The position numbers and the translations under genes are program-made. This document shows, one piece after another, positions 24,205-36,700 of a stretch of DNA of 64,000 bases. The notes under the pieces are model-generated. The model was not told the DNA's origin. It saw nothing but the letters and a program-made list of their open reading frames with translations, and did not search any database. Source of the DNA: Artocarpus heterophyllus (taxonomy: Eukaryota; Streptophyta; Magnoliopsida; Rosales; Moraceae); the NCBI GenBank assembly GCA_025403435.1, contig CM046354.1:19346424-19410423 (forward strand), read 5' to 3'. Every line of letters begins with the position of its first letter. Position 1 is the first letter of the stretch.

Positions 24205-25530
24205 TAACTCTAAGTGACTAAGTCCTAGTAGGCAAATATGATGACCAAGCATTACGTGAGACCCACACCAAAATGTTGTTGCTATGGATACAGGCTATAG
24301 AGTGGTATGGGTTTGGTCCTCTTTGTGGATGACATTTAACAAAGCCAACTCATTGGTCGACCTAATTTATCTAACTTGGAATAATTAGTCTCGCCATTAA
24401 AAAAGTAATTTTAACTTTTATCTGTCATTCATCCAAAAAAAAAATGAAAAATGAAAAACTCCCTTGTGTCCTATAAATTAATGGCACAGTATTTAATCGA
24501 TCTCTACACTATTGCATGATGATGACTATTAGGTACCATGTCTATCTAAGATTCATAAATATTATAGGCATTGTTGGCTTAATTCAAAATTCGGCAGCTT
24601 AAGAATTAAAGTTATAAGCGATTTACATCCAAACCATATATTCCAGCAATATTGATCATTTTGTTTTGGTATAGACTACATAAAGGGGCCTCCTTGTAAC
24701 TTTTGCATGTACCTGCTTAACAATGGTGAAGCCATAACTTTTTCTTAGTGGAAGTATTACATAAAAAATTAGAAATATAATTTTATTGAACGAGAAGATA
24801 ATTGCATATTTCAACAATTAAATGGGACATAATTATATATTTTTTTTAAAAAATAAAGACATAACAACATATTTGAATTATTTTCTAAGAATACAATAAT
24901 ATATTTCAATTATTTTATAGGATCACAACAACAATTTTTCATTATTTTGCAGGAAAACGGTTGTAATTTTCTTTCATAATAGAGGTATAATATGAATTTT
25001 AAACTATAACATAAGAGTGAAAATTTAAATTTTAAAATGCCCCCTCATCACAACGCAGCTCCACCAGTTAATGACATTATTATTAGACTTTATAGGCAAC
25101 TTAATCAATTAAGCCATTACCATTTCTTATTTTGAAGGTATAATTTATTGCCTTTAACGCTCAAGAGTTTTGATGAAGTGGGAAGTGAACTCTTGAACTA
25201 AAATAAACAAAATGCCTTGCACACAAACTATGTTTGCATTTTGGTACTGTAAACCAAACCAATCATGCACAATGTCAAGTTCCATTTGATGTACTCGTCA
25301 TTTTCTTCTTATTTTGGGTGTCATTATGAGTTCTAGGTTGGCGATATGTACTTCCAAGTTACCACTCACTTCTCACGTCACAATTCCTCCAATATTAATC
25401 CCTTTATTTTTTATGGGCTTTCCCATTTTATTATTCCTTTTCTATGTTTTTCTTTTTTTTTTTTATATTTATGCTTCTTGTGGTTTGGTGAAATAAGATG
25501 ACGTTGTGCTTTCGTGCATTAGTTCTTCCC
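24205..25530. other. Upstream region of PAL-A
   Basis: No coding sequence is visible. Unit 2 repeats it as 31253-31558 plus 44264-45231. It holds 30 bp (24689-24718) that are absent from unit 2 at 44425/44426. Distal control elements may be here, but none is obvious beyond the proximal motifs listed separately. Confidence 0.7.
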
Positions 25531-25791
25531 ACCAACCCCCTCTCCCTCTCTGCCCCTCCCGCTCCTCTCATTTGACCAGTAATTGCACGCCTCGTTTGAA
25601 TCACCAAAATTTGCCCCCTCCCAAATTAAAAATACAAAAAAAAAAAACAAAACAAAAACAAAAATTTTCAGCCCACGTGTCAAAATCCCAACCGCCTAAA
25701 ATAGCACACAATCAACGGCCACATTCATCCTTCAACTAACACACCGGCCTACCCACCCAACACTCAATGTGCACAACACCTTCTATATAAA
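25531..25791 (+). promoter_or_regulatory. PAL-A proximal promoter: AC element, W-box, G-box, TATA
   Basis: In order: ACCAACC (25531-25537), an AC element of the kind bound by R2R3-MYB regulators of phenylpropanoid genes; TTGACC (25572-25577), a W-box for WRKY factors; CACGTG (25674-25679), a G-box; then TATATAAA (25784-25791). The 5' leader to the start codon would be about 250 nt. The set is typical of PAL promoters that respond to development, wounding and pathogens. The motifs are seen; their function is inferred. Confidence 0.75.
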
Positions 25792-26070
25792 CTAACCAAT
25801 TATGGGTGAACAAACTCAGGAAAGATTTTCAGTTCTCTCCTAAAACCTAAAAATTTTTCCTTCATTTTTCATCAAGCCTCCCCCTCCCAAAAAAAAAAAG
25901 GAAAAAAATTTGCCTCTTCCATTTTGGAACGGATTTATAGAAGTGCACCGTACACATAGATTCGTTTCATTTCATAATTATTTCTACCCAGCTCATTTGT
26001 TCTTCCATATTCTCCTTCATTTCCCAATTGGGTAAATTTTTCCTTTGTCATTTCCCAAGAAAAAAGCACA

Positions 26071-29000
26071 ATGGAAGTTTCCAAGGAAAGCAACAACATT
26101 GGAAATAGCTCATACTGCATTAGCGGTACCACAACCACTAGTACTAATCATAGTCATAATCAGGCGGACCCGCTGAACTGGGGTGCGGCTGCAGAGTCGC
26201 TCAAAGGGAGCCACCTTGATGACGTCAAACGCATGGTCAACGAGTACCGGAAAGCAGTGGTCCGGCTCGGCGGCGAGACGCTGACCATTTCGCAGGTGGC
26301 GGCAATTGCCACCCGTGACGCGGCGGTACGGGTGGAGCTTGCGGAGGTGGCCCGGGCTGGGGTCAAGGCCAGCAGCGATTGGGTCATGGAAAGCATGAGT
26401 AAGGGTACAGACAGCTATGGTGTCACCACTGGCTTTGGTGCAACCTCCCACAGGAGAACCAAGCAAGGTGGAGCCCTTCAAAAGGAGCTAATCAGGTGAT
26501 TTTTGTTGTTGTTGTTGTTGTTGTTGCATACAATACTATAGTTTTTCTTTCTTTGCTCCACAACCTTTTTAATCTATGTCAAAAACTTTAGGATATCACG
26601 TAGAACTCGTTTTATAATTCTATCGTAACTTCCTCAGTCATGTGATCCATTTCATAAGACTACCGCTAAATATGTTAAAACAGTATATTTCAATTTAAAA
26701 AATACATTATATATTAAAATTTTAACCTCAAAAATGAAAAGGACTTTTTTTTTTTCATTGACGGTATATTTTTTTTGGTCAAATCTTCAAAAAAAAAAAA
26801 AAACGAAACAAACAAAATTTGATAAAAGTGTAACTTCTAAAACAAGCAGTATCATTTCACATCTTAAAAAAAATTTCCTATCATAATTTGCAAGCTCATA
26901 AAGACACCGTTTTGGTGTTTTCTATAAATGAGTTAGGTGGCTTCTTAGTGGAATGGCAAATCTTCATATGTTTGAATTAATTTTTTGCTTGAAAAAACTG
27001 AGGAATTGTTTCGTAAGGCAAAACTGTTTAATGCATTAAATCGTGGTCCTTATTCACGTATATTTATTCCATCACTGCATGACAAGTGATGGATCTTTCT
27101 TATACACTAATATTGGATTCCAACCACATCCTAGTGGCAGATCAGATTTATTATTCGAGCTTGTTATAAAACTCCCAAAATACTTGTTGCCTAGCACGTG
27201 CACGTGCCTTAAGATGAGCATTGTATAAGAAAAGAAAAGAAAAATCCCATTAGACTTTCGATAAACAATTTTTTTAATAAAAAATATTTGTTATTTATAA
27301 CAGAGAAAAGAAAATAAAATATGTCCTTTCAAAAAAAAAAAAAAGGAAATACCGTATCTTTGTTAATCATGGACTATGAGTTGTCTGTTTCCTTTATTGC
27401 GAAATTTAAATCATGTGCAAGAAGATAATATTGCCAGACACCCCATAGAAAAAGTCTGAGAATAAAAATTAATACAGCTGCAAAAAAAAAAACTATATAT
27501 ATTTATATATATGAGAAAATCATTTATCAGAGTACTATTAGCACAGAAAATATTATAATATCACTAGTTCAAGTTTAATTAAGTGGAAATTAGGTTTGAC
27601 CTCTTCCATTCACTCACACGGCTTATTCATAACAGGAAATAGGAAGTGATAACAGAGTTTTGTTTTTTATATTTGTGTGCATAATAATATTATGTTTTCT
27701 TTTAAAAAGGATTAAACGACCTGTCTTTGTCCCATTTGGCTCTTGTATGCTTTACTTCAAAGAGAAACATGGGTGTAAAAGATGAGTGAACGTGGATTGA
27801 CTAGAATTGTGGAGATGAAAATAGAGAGTAATATACATAGATTAAAAAAATAATATTTATGAGAAAGGCAAGGGAAGAAAAAAAAAGTTAATGTTTTCAC
27901 CCAAAAAAATAAAGGAACTTGACTTGTCATAAACTAGTTGTACTTGGCAGATTCTGCCGCTGCATTGAATAGATGAGGTCTATTATATTATGCATATATA
28001 ATGTCTATATTTATTACTTCTTTTTTTTTTTCTTTTAAATTTATTTCCATATCGCATAACGTTGCTTGCAATAAGGTTCTTGAGAAAATTATTTAATTCA
28101 GGATTGACGAAATCCCAACAGCTGTTTATTTTCTATTGAAAACCAGTTCGTCTGTTTGTGTCAAGAAAAGATCATTTCCTTACACTTGTAATAATAATAA
28201 TTTTAAAACCCGTTCATCTGCCGGTGTCAAGAAAAGATCATTTCCTTACACTTCTAACAATAATAATAATAATAAATCATTCTACATTGGAAGTCCCTTG
28301 TATAATCAATTATTATTGCCCTATTTGAAAAAAAAATTATTTTTATCTCTATAGGTTTAAAATCCTATTACTAATAAAACAGTGAGTTTTAGTTTAAAAA
28401 ATATAATATAAATTAAACTAAAACTCGTTGTTTTGTAAGTAGTGTGATTGTAACTCTATGAGTTTAAATAAGAGTGTTCTTCCAAAAAAAAATTTGCTGA
28501 TTTGCTAATCACAATGGAGCCCATCCGATGAATTGCACGTCTTGAATTTGACATATTGGGACAATTACGTCCTTGTATTTTATTACGATCTTATGACTAC
28601 AAAATTTAAAAATTTTCCCAAATGGCAACTTCTATGACTTGGAAATAAAAAACGATTATACAGAAAATTTATTCTACCCTAGATGCTACCTCTATAACTG
28701 AATTACTTCAGAAATTTTTTTAACCGTATGTTTTATTTAGTTCCACCATTGTACATATGCATGCTTTTCTTTTATTTTGGTCTTAGCACGTCTAAACGAA
28801 TTTGGTTCATGCATGCAGATTCTTGAACGCCGGAATCTTCGGCGACGGAACAGAATCTTGCCACACATTGCCTCACTCGGGGACGCGGGCGGCGATGCTC
28901 GTGAGGATCAACACCCTCCTCCAAGGCTACTCCGGCATCCGATTCGAGATCCTGGAGGCCATAACCAAGCTTCTCAACCACAACATCACCCCATGCCTCC

Positions 29001-30568
29001 CCCTACGTGGCACCATCACTGCCTCGGGTGACTTGGTCCCACTCTCCTACATTGCCGGGCTTCTCACGGGTCGGCCCAATTCCAAAGCTGTTGGGCCCAA
29101 CGGAGAGTTGCTGTCCGCTGCCGAAGCATTCAAAGAGGCCCATATCGAGACCGATTTCTTCGAGCTCCAGCCCAAAGAGGGTCTGGCCCTGGTTAACGGG
29201 ACTGCAGTTGGGTCAGGCTTGGCCTCTGTCGTCCTCTTCGAGGTCAACATCCTGGCCGTCCTCTCGGAGATCTTGTCCGCAATCTTTGCCGAGGTCATGC
29301 TTGGAAAGCCCGAATTCACGGACCACTTGACCCACAAACTCAAACACCACCCGGGCCAGATTGAGGCCGCTGCCATAATGGAGCACATCCTGGAAGGCAG
29401 CGCCTACATAAAGCATGCCCAAAAGGTCCACGAAACTGACCCACTCCAAAAGCCCAAACAAGACCGCTACGCCCTCAGAACATCTCCCCAATGGCTGGGC
29501 CCACAGATCGAGGTCATCAGATCAGCGACGAGGATGATCGAGCGGGAGATCAACTCCGTAAACGACAATCCTTTGATCGACGTTTCGAGAAACAAGGCCC
29601 TGCATGGCGGCAATTTCCAGGGTACTCCGATTGGCGTTTCCATGGACAACACTCGATTAGCCATAGCTTCGATCGGGAAATTGATGTTCGCTCAATTCTC
29701 CGAGCTCGTCAATGACTTCTACAACAACGGACTCCCGTCGAATCTCTCCGGTGGTCGGAATCCGAGCTTGGATTATGGTTTCAAGGGAGCCGAAATCGCC
29801 ATGGCTTCTTACTGCTCCGAGCTTCAATTCTTGGCTAACCCGGTGACGAACCACGTCCAGAGCGCCGAACAACATAACCAAGACGTGAACTCTCTGGGCC
29901 TGATCTCTTCGCGCAAAACCGCCGAGGCGGTGGAGATTCTGAAGCTAATGTCCTCGACATTCTTGATCGCGCTCTGCCAAGCCGTGGATCTGAGGCACCT
30001 GGAGGAGAATCTGAAGAGCGCGGTGAAGAGCACAGTGAGCCAGGTCGCGAAGCGAGTGTTGACCACTGGCCAAAATGGCGAGCTCCACCCGTCGAGGTTC
30101 TGCGAGAAGGATCTCCTCACCGTCGTCGACCGCGAGCACGTCTTCGCCTACATCGACGATCCATGCAGCGTCACGTATCCTCTGATGCAGAAGCTGAGGC
30201 AGGTCCTCGTGGAGCACGCTATCAGCAACGGCGAGAAGGAGATCGAGCCGACCACGTCGATCTTCCAGAAGATCGCGGCGTTCGAGGTGGAGATCAAGGC
30301 CGCGTTGCCGAAGGAGGTGGAGAGCGCGAGGATCGATGTGGAGAATGGAAAGCCGGCGATTCCGAACAGGATTTCCGAGTGCCGATCGTATCCGATCTAC
30401 AGGTTCTTGAGGGAGGAGTTGGGGACGGAGTTCTTGACCGGAGAGAAGGTCCGGTCGCCTGGGGAGGAGTGCGACAAGGTCTTCACTGCAATGAGCCATG
30501 GAAAGCTGATTGATCCGATTCTCGACTGTTTGAAGGAATGGAATGGCGCTCCGATTCCGATCAACTAA
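26071..30568 (+). CDS. PAL: Phenylalanine ammonia-lyase, copy A
   Basis: Exon 1 is 26071-26495 and exon 2 is 28819-30568. They are joined across a 2323-nt GT-AG intron that splits the codon for Arg142, the usual intron site of plant PAL genes. The product has 724 residues, normal for the family. It converts L-phenylalanine to trans-cinnamate and ammonia, the entry step of phenylpropanoid metabolism, as a cytosolic homotetramer. Visible features: catalytic Tyr116 in SYGVTTGFG; Phe143-Leu144, the pair that favours Phe over Tyr; Ala210-Ser211-Gly212, which cyclises into the MIO cofactor; Asn268; Tyr359 and Arg362 in YALR; and Gln496 in HNQD. The frame is intact and the start codon is in good context. 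A GTT repeat follows the splice donor. Confidence 0.97.
27195..27206 (+). promoter_or_regulatory. Twin G-box in PAL-A intron
   Basis: Two CACGTG hexamers lie back to back (27195-27200 and 27201-27206). The same 12 bp persist in the PAL-B intron at 46998-47009 although nearby intron sequence has changed. G-boxes bind bZIP and bHLH factors. A regulatory role here is inferred. Confidence 0.5.
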
Positions 30569-31004
30569 GAAAAAGAAAAAGAAGAACAAAAACGCTATAC
30601 TTTTTTTTTTTCAAATATAATTTGTGTATTTTTAAATTTTGTTCACGGAAAGAGACTGAAACACATGTAAAGAAAAATAAGTTTCATAACTGTAAGTCTC
30701 TTTTTTTTTTCTTCTTTATATATTTTTTTTTTTCTGGAATTGTATTATCTCTTTTTCGTTTCATATAATTTTCCAAGTTGTATTATAGAACGAAAATTAA
30801 TGTAATATTCCCTCTTTTTTATGTACGTGGTTGTTTTCCGAGATTCTAATGACTTTTTTTTTTTTTTTTGGCTTTTTTGCAATGAATTCTTCAAAGTCTA
30901 GTTACCTTTTTTTTCTTTCTTTTTTTTTTTGATTAGTTACCTTTCTTATTATGAACTATTAGGCCGTTTGGTATTGTTTTTAAAATATGTAAAAATATTT
31001 TTAT
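30569..31004 (+). other. PAL-A 3' untranslated and downstream DNA
   Basis: AT-rich sequence with several T runs follows the stop codon. It matches the DNA after PAL-B (50450-50889) closely. A polyadenylation site cannot be fixed by eye. The last part (from about 30962, GGCCGTTTGGTATT) is the left piece of a transposon-like AT-rich sequence cut by the duplication join. Confidence 0.6.
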
Positions 31005-31563
31005 TTTAAAAAATGAGTACAAAAATCTAAATCTGAAATTGTAATGTACCAAACACAAATTCATAACTCAAATTACGATTTTAAAAACTTACTAAACATA
31101 GATTTAGATTTTGTTCCTTACTAGAATTTTTAATCATTCTCCCAACCAAGCGTTAACTCGGATTGCAATTTAAATCATATAATTCAAATCATAATACTCA
31201 AATCAAAAGAATTACAAATACAACTTAAATCTATTTATCAAACGGACCCTAACTCTAAATGACTAAGTCCTAGTAGGCAAATATGATGACCAAGTATTAC
31301 GTGAGACCCACACCAAAATGTTGTTGCTATGGATACAGACTATAGACTGGAATGGGTTTGGTCCTCTTTATGGATGACATTTAACAAAGCCAACTTATTG
31401 GCCGACCTAATTTATCTAACTTGGAATAACCAGTCTCGCCATTAAAAAAGTAAGTATAACTTTTATCTGTCATTCATCCAAAAAAAAATGAAAAACTCCC
31501 TTGTGTCCTATAAATTAATGGCACAGTATTTAATCGATCTCTACACTATTGCATGATGATGAC

Positions 31564-32193
31564 TGTTGAGGGTAAGCTCGGCGCCACCACCGAGGACATT
31601 AACTTTGGTGGTCGGCAATTAAGCTCGGCAGACCTCAGGGAGCTTACTGTCAGGCCCCGACCCTTTATACTTCTTCCCAAGGTGCCTTTCAGGCATCCAA
31701 GGACGCGCCCCAAAAAGGCTGCCACCTCGGGATGTACGGTAGCTCAGGTCGGACCATGTTACTCATAAAAATAGGCTACTACTCGCCCTTGTAGGCCAAC
31801 ACCAGGCAAATGCGCTACCGTCCGATAGAGTCCAATCCATTGGGTGATGGGCGTGACACTTGTTACCTACTGTCTAACACACCTTGATGTGACACCCGGG
31901 TGATGGGCAAAACCCATCTTGCACCCGATCCAAGTAGTAGCCTATAAATAGGATACATTTATGACATTCTTGAGAGAGAGACTTCTTCACACCTAACTAG
32001 CTGCCGACCTCTATCGGGCAATACCTGCCTTGAGCATCGGAGAGACCTTGTCTATTGACTAACCCCACTATTCTCCGAACCATCCCTCTTGCAGGTACAC
32101 ACTCTCGGTCAGGGGCAAGCCTAAGAAGAGGTCAGAACGTGTGTAGCCGCACGTAGGTGTTGATCCGACGCTGGACAATGGTAAGCATCAACA
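31564..32193 (+). mobile_element. 5' LTR of the Tat-type element
   Basis: 630 bp, starting TGTTGAGG and ending CATCAACA. A TATA box TATAAATA lies at 31943-31950. It is the same length as the 3' LTR with no indels. Of about 35 differences, about 31 are transitions, as expected for methylated repeat DNA. Confidence 0.92.
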
Positions 32194-32215
32194 TTTTGGT
32201 GCTAGAAGGAGGGCT
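32194..32215 (+). other. Primer-binding site region
   Basis: TTTTGGTGCTAGAAGGAGGG directly follows the 5' LTR. This is the position and general form of the tRNA primer site in Tat elements. The tRNA species is not assigned. Confidence 0.6.
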
Positions 32216-32262
32216 CCTACCCCTTCATCCCAACTTTAGCTACATCACCTCCGGCTCCCGAG

Positions 32263-33796
32263 ATGACAACTCGAGGTAACGCCAGAGATGAGACAGCCCG
32301 ACCGGAGGGGTCGGGCGAGGCGAGAAATAGGCAACCAACCACAGGTCGGCCTAGGGCCATCCTCAGACCGTGAGATCCCGATTCGGGGGGCAAGGAAGTA
32401 CGGCCAGGGCAGAGCCGGTGGATGCCCCAGCCGCCCAAGATTCGATCCGAGAACTTACAGACGCGGTCCGGATCCTAACTTAGCAGCTTGCACAGCAAGC
32501 TCAACGGCAAGCTGCACCAGCTCTGCTGCCCCCGGCCCAAGATGACCAGGCCAGAGGTCGGGTTGAGCGAGTCCAGCCGACCCACAAGAAGGCCAATGCG
32601 AGTAGTCTGTAGGATCCACCAGAGGAATCCCGACTGACAATAGACTAGTTCAGGAACGCCGTATGGGACGCCAAGCGGCCCATGCTCCTTCACCACAAGG
32701 TTCTCGAGCCTCGGTATTTGACCGGCTCAGGTCTCAAGGAATAAACAGAAACCGCCATGCTGGAGTTGGAGACCGTGTTGAGGGCGGAGTACCCTATCGG
32801 GTCGAACTGCCTGAAGACACCAATAGCCGCTAGTTCCGGGCACTATAGCGACAAATTGACGAGATCTGAAATTGTAGATTCGGTCTAGATGAGACAGGGG
32901 CTCAGGACCCACCTTTTCCGGATAACATAATGCGGGCGCCCATGCCGCCAAAGTTCAAGGTCCCGCAGATCAAGTCTTATGATGGGATCGCTGATGCTAA
33001 TGAGCATGTCGAACTCTTTCGGGGACACATGCTACTGCAGAATGCCAGCGATGCGGCAATGTGCAAAGCCTTCTCACTCACTCTTACGGGCCCTGCCCGG
33101 CAGTGGTTCCGACGACTCGAACCTGGGTCAATTTCTTCTTTTCGGCATCTAGCCGATGCCTTCTCCTCCGCATTCTCCACAACTAAGACGCGGAGAAGAG
33201 AAATAACTTGCCTGTATGCCGTTAAGCAGGGAGATGGCAGCGTCAGGGATTACATTAACCGGTTTACCCAGGCAGCTCTCGAGGTCAAGCACGTCGAAGA
33301 CGAGACCTTCAAACACATTTTTGTAGGGGGCCTTCGAGACGAAAAGCTGACCTGGTCTTTGGCATTTGAGCAGCCGAGCACGTTTTCCCAAATGCTTGGG
33401 TATGCCCAGAGACAAGCGGACGCCGCCGAATACATGAAGAGCCGCCGGGAAGAGGCTGGCCCAAGCGGAACAAAGAAGGATAAGAAGCAGAAAAAGGCGC
33501 CGAAACAGGGCAGTGCCGAGCATGCCAAGAAACAGAAGAAGGAGAAAGCCGATAAGCCAAAGGGGCCAACCAGTAAGTTTCAAAACTACACACCCTTGGT
33601 GGCGACCATCGATGAGGTGCTCGCCTAGGTTGGTGACAAGAATTTGCTAACACCACCGCCCAAGCTCCAAGGGAGCAGGGTGAAGCGCAATCAGTCAAAA
33701 TTTTGTGAATTCCATAAGGATATGGGGCATACTACTCGGGAATGCATCCAGTTGAAGGACCAGATCGAAAGACTGGTCCGAGAAGGACTTTTATAG
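32263..33796 (+). pseudogene. gag of the Tat-type element, broken
   Basis: The capsid-type Retrotrans_gag domain is clear in 32930-33625 (RAPMPPKFKVPQIKSYDG, then GPARQWFRRLEPGSI, then FVGGLRDEK). A lysine-rich stretch follows. After a TAG at 33626, the frame continues into a zinc knuckle of the form C-x2-H-x4-H-x4-C near 33700-33740. The likely N-terminus begins at ATG 32263 in another frame and has several stops before 32930. Gag would build the cytoplasmic particle in which reverse transcription occurs. This copy cannot make a complete protein. Confidence 0.85.
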
Positions 33797-36700
33797 GAAT
33801 TCGTCGAGCGGGTTATAACCCCGAGGACCGCTTCTGGAAGGAACGATTCGTCGAGCCGAGACGTACAGAACCGACCTAGGACCGACGTTGGGAACGCCTC
33901 GGATCCCCCGAATATTGTTCACACGATATTCGGCGGGCCTGTTACCGGGGACACGTCGAGTGGGCGGCGATCTTACGTCAGAGAAACTCGGCGGATCAAA
34001 CGGGGTGAGTTCATAAATGTGTCCGAGCACATCAACAAGATATGCTGTCAAGAAGACACCCCGTTCACTTTCACTGAAGAAGAAAAGGATCGATTGATGC
34101 ATCCTCACAACGATGCCTTGGTATGCGAACTGCCCATCGCCAACAATGTAGTACGGCGTGTCTTAATCGACAATGACAGTTTGGCAGACATCCTCTTCAA
34201 ACAAGCATTCGACAGGTTGAAGATAAGCAACGCCCCATTAGTCCCGGTTCGGACCCCGCTCTTCAGCTTCGCAGGGGAATGTGTCCGGGCAACCAGGAAG
34301 GTCAGTCTGCCGATAACTTTCGGAGAAGGAGCTGCAAGGATTACTCGGGTAGTCGACTTTTTAGTTGTCGACAAACCCTCCCAGTACAACATCATCATCG
34401 GTCGGCCGACGCTGAACGGATTGAAGGCCATTGTTTCGACGTATCATTCGGCGATGAAGTTCCCGACTGACGGGGGCGTTGGAGTGATCCGCTCATCCCA
34501 GACGGACTCCAGGGCTTGCTACGCAAACGCTGTCCGAGCAGCCTCAGCTCAGCAACATGGAGTCCTGGCCGTCTATTCGGTCGACGAGACCGATTTCCCA
34601 ACCGACCCGGCACCAAAGATGCTGGCAGACCTGGACCCCAGGTTGCCCGAGGAAGAGGTTAGGGGCACCCCGGTCGAAGACTTAGTGCCGTTCTCCCTGG
34701 ACCCTGAAAGGCCTGAATGCACAGTCCAACTCGGATCACAGTTACGACCTGAGATCCGGGCCGATCTGGAATCCCTTCTTTTCGAATACCGAGACGTTTT
34801 CGCATGGTCCCATGAGGACATGCCCGGCATTGATCCGAGCATCATCAGCCATCGGCTCAACGTCCAACCTGGCCACAGGCCGGTGATACAAAAACGAAGG
34901 GCCTTTAACCCGGAGAGATATGCTACAATCAATGATGAAGTCTAGAAACTTCTGAAGGCTGGGTTCATCAGAGAGGTCAAATACCCAGAATGGTTAGCGA
35001 ATGTTGTCCTCGTCAAAAAGGCGAATGGCAAATGACGGGTCTGTATTGACTACACCGATCTCAACAAGGCCTGCCCGGAAGACTGCTTCCCACTGCCTCG
35101 GATAGACCAGCTCGTCGATGCCACAACCGGCCACGAGCTTTTGAGTTTTATGGACACATACTCCGGGTATAATCAGATAAGAATGGCTGAGGAAGACCAA
35201 GTCAAAACCTCGTTCGTTACTGACCAGGGCTTATACTGTTACGTTGTAATGCCGTTTGGCCTCAAGAACGCCAGGGCTACTTATCAACGCCTCGTTAATA
35301 AGATGTTTGCTCGGCTGATCGGGAAAACTATGGAGGTCTACGTGGACGACATGTTGGTAAAATCTGTCCAAGTGAAGGACCACATGGCCGACCTCCGAGC
35401 TAGCTTCGACATTCTCCGAGAATATGGGATGAAACTCAACCCGGCGAAATGCGCTTTCGGCGTTAGCTCGGGCAAGTTCCTTAGATTTTTAGTCAATCAA
35501 CTAGGAATCGAGGTCAACCCGACGAAAGCCCAAGGAATTATCGACATGCATTCCCCTCGGACGGTAAAGGACGTGTAAAGGCTTACTGGCATGGTGGCTG
35601 CTTTGTCAAGATTTATTTCCCGGGCTACCGACAAGTGCCACCCTTTTTTTAAGGCACTTAAAGGGAGGTTTGAGTGGAGTAGGGAGTGTGAGGAAGCTTT
35701 TCAAAGCTTAAAAACTTACCTAGCTACGCCCCCACTCCTATCCAAACCTTTGCCCGGTGAGGTTTTAATCGCCTATTTAGCCGTGTCAGAGAAAGTTGTT
35801 AGCTCGGTCTTGGTCCGAGACGAAGACCGGATCCAAAGACCAGTTTATTATACCAGCCACGCATTCCAAGGTGCCGAGGAGCGGTACCCACCGCTGGAGA
35901 AGCTGGCCTTTGCCTTAATAACATCGGTCCGAAATCTGCGACCATATTACCAAGGCCACACTATCAAGGTCCCGACCAAGTTCTCACTACGGCAAGTTTT
36001 GCAGAGCCCAGAGATATCAGACCGAATGGCCAAGTGGTCGGTTGAGCTGGGCCAATATGATGTGAATTTTATGCTGAGAACGGCAATAAAAGCTCAAGTC
36101 CTCGCGGATTTCATTGCCGAATTTGCAGAAGCCGGTAAGGCAACTCCACAAGTCGAGAAGTCACCCATTGAAGAGCCTGATACAGCTGGTTGCAGTGAAC
36201 AAGACCTTTCCCTAGAGCCAGACTGGAAACTACACGTCGACGGCTCCACCTGCGTCGACTGATCAGGGGCCGGGCTGATCCTAACAAGCCCGGACGGGTA
36301 CAAGGTCATCTATGCCCTCCGGTTCGACTTCAAGGCCTCTAACAACGAGGCAGAGTACGAAGCTTTGCTGGCCGGACTACGAATCCCCCGAGATCTCGGC
36401 GTCGATCGCCTCACCATCTACAGTGACTCAATGCTAGTGGTGCAGCAAGTCACTGGAGAATTTCAGGCCCGGGCAGACTCGATGGTGGCATATTTAAAGG
36501 AAGCAAAACAACTTCTTGGGCAATTCAAGTTCTATTCTTTTAAGCAAATCCCCCGGTCTGAAAATGCAGAAGCCGACGTCCTAGCCCGACTAGCTTCCGG
36601 ATTAGGTGGAAGTGACTTGACGTCGGTTCCCATTGAAAGACTGCCTGAACCAAGCATAGTCAAGGAGGTCGTGAGCCTGGCCGGGGAGCCAACATGTACC

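Larger units (their letters stand above)
23956..31014 (+). repeat. Tandem duplication, unit 1 (carries PAL-A)
   Basis: The unit begins inside the Harbinger right end, runs through the PAL-A gene and ends in the AT-rich sequence downstream of it. At the junction, the downstream sequence ending TTTTATTTTAAAAAAT switches directly to GAGTACAAAAATCT, which is the sequence at the start of the unit. TTTAAAAAAT is shared by the unit start (23956-23965), the junction (31005-31014) and the end of unit 2 (50890-50899). Non-coding parts of the two units differ by about 5 percent by eye. Confidence 0.9.

Noticed and set aside
29945..30589. Long minus-strand open frame (214 codons) across PAL-A exon 2, with a counterpart at 49826-50494
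   Set aside because: It mirrors the GC-rich PAL coding strand in the opposite frame, has no recognisable domain, and both copies simply follow the sense gene.
32977..33698. Several minus-strand open frames over the Gypsy gag region
   Set aside because: They are shadows of the sense gag frame in GC-rich sequence. Unlike the 38743-43248 gene, they have no introns, domain or promoter.
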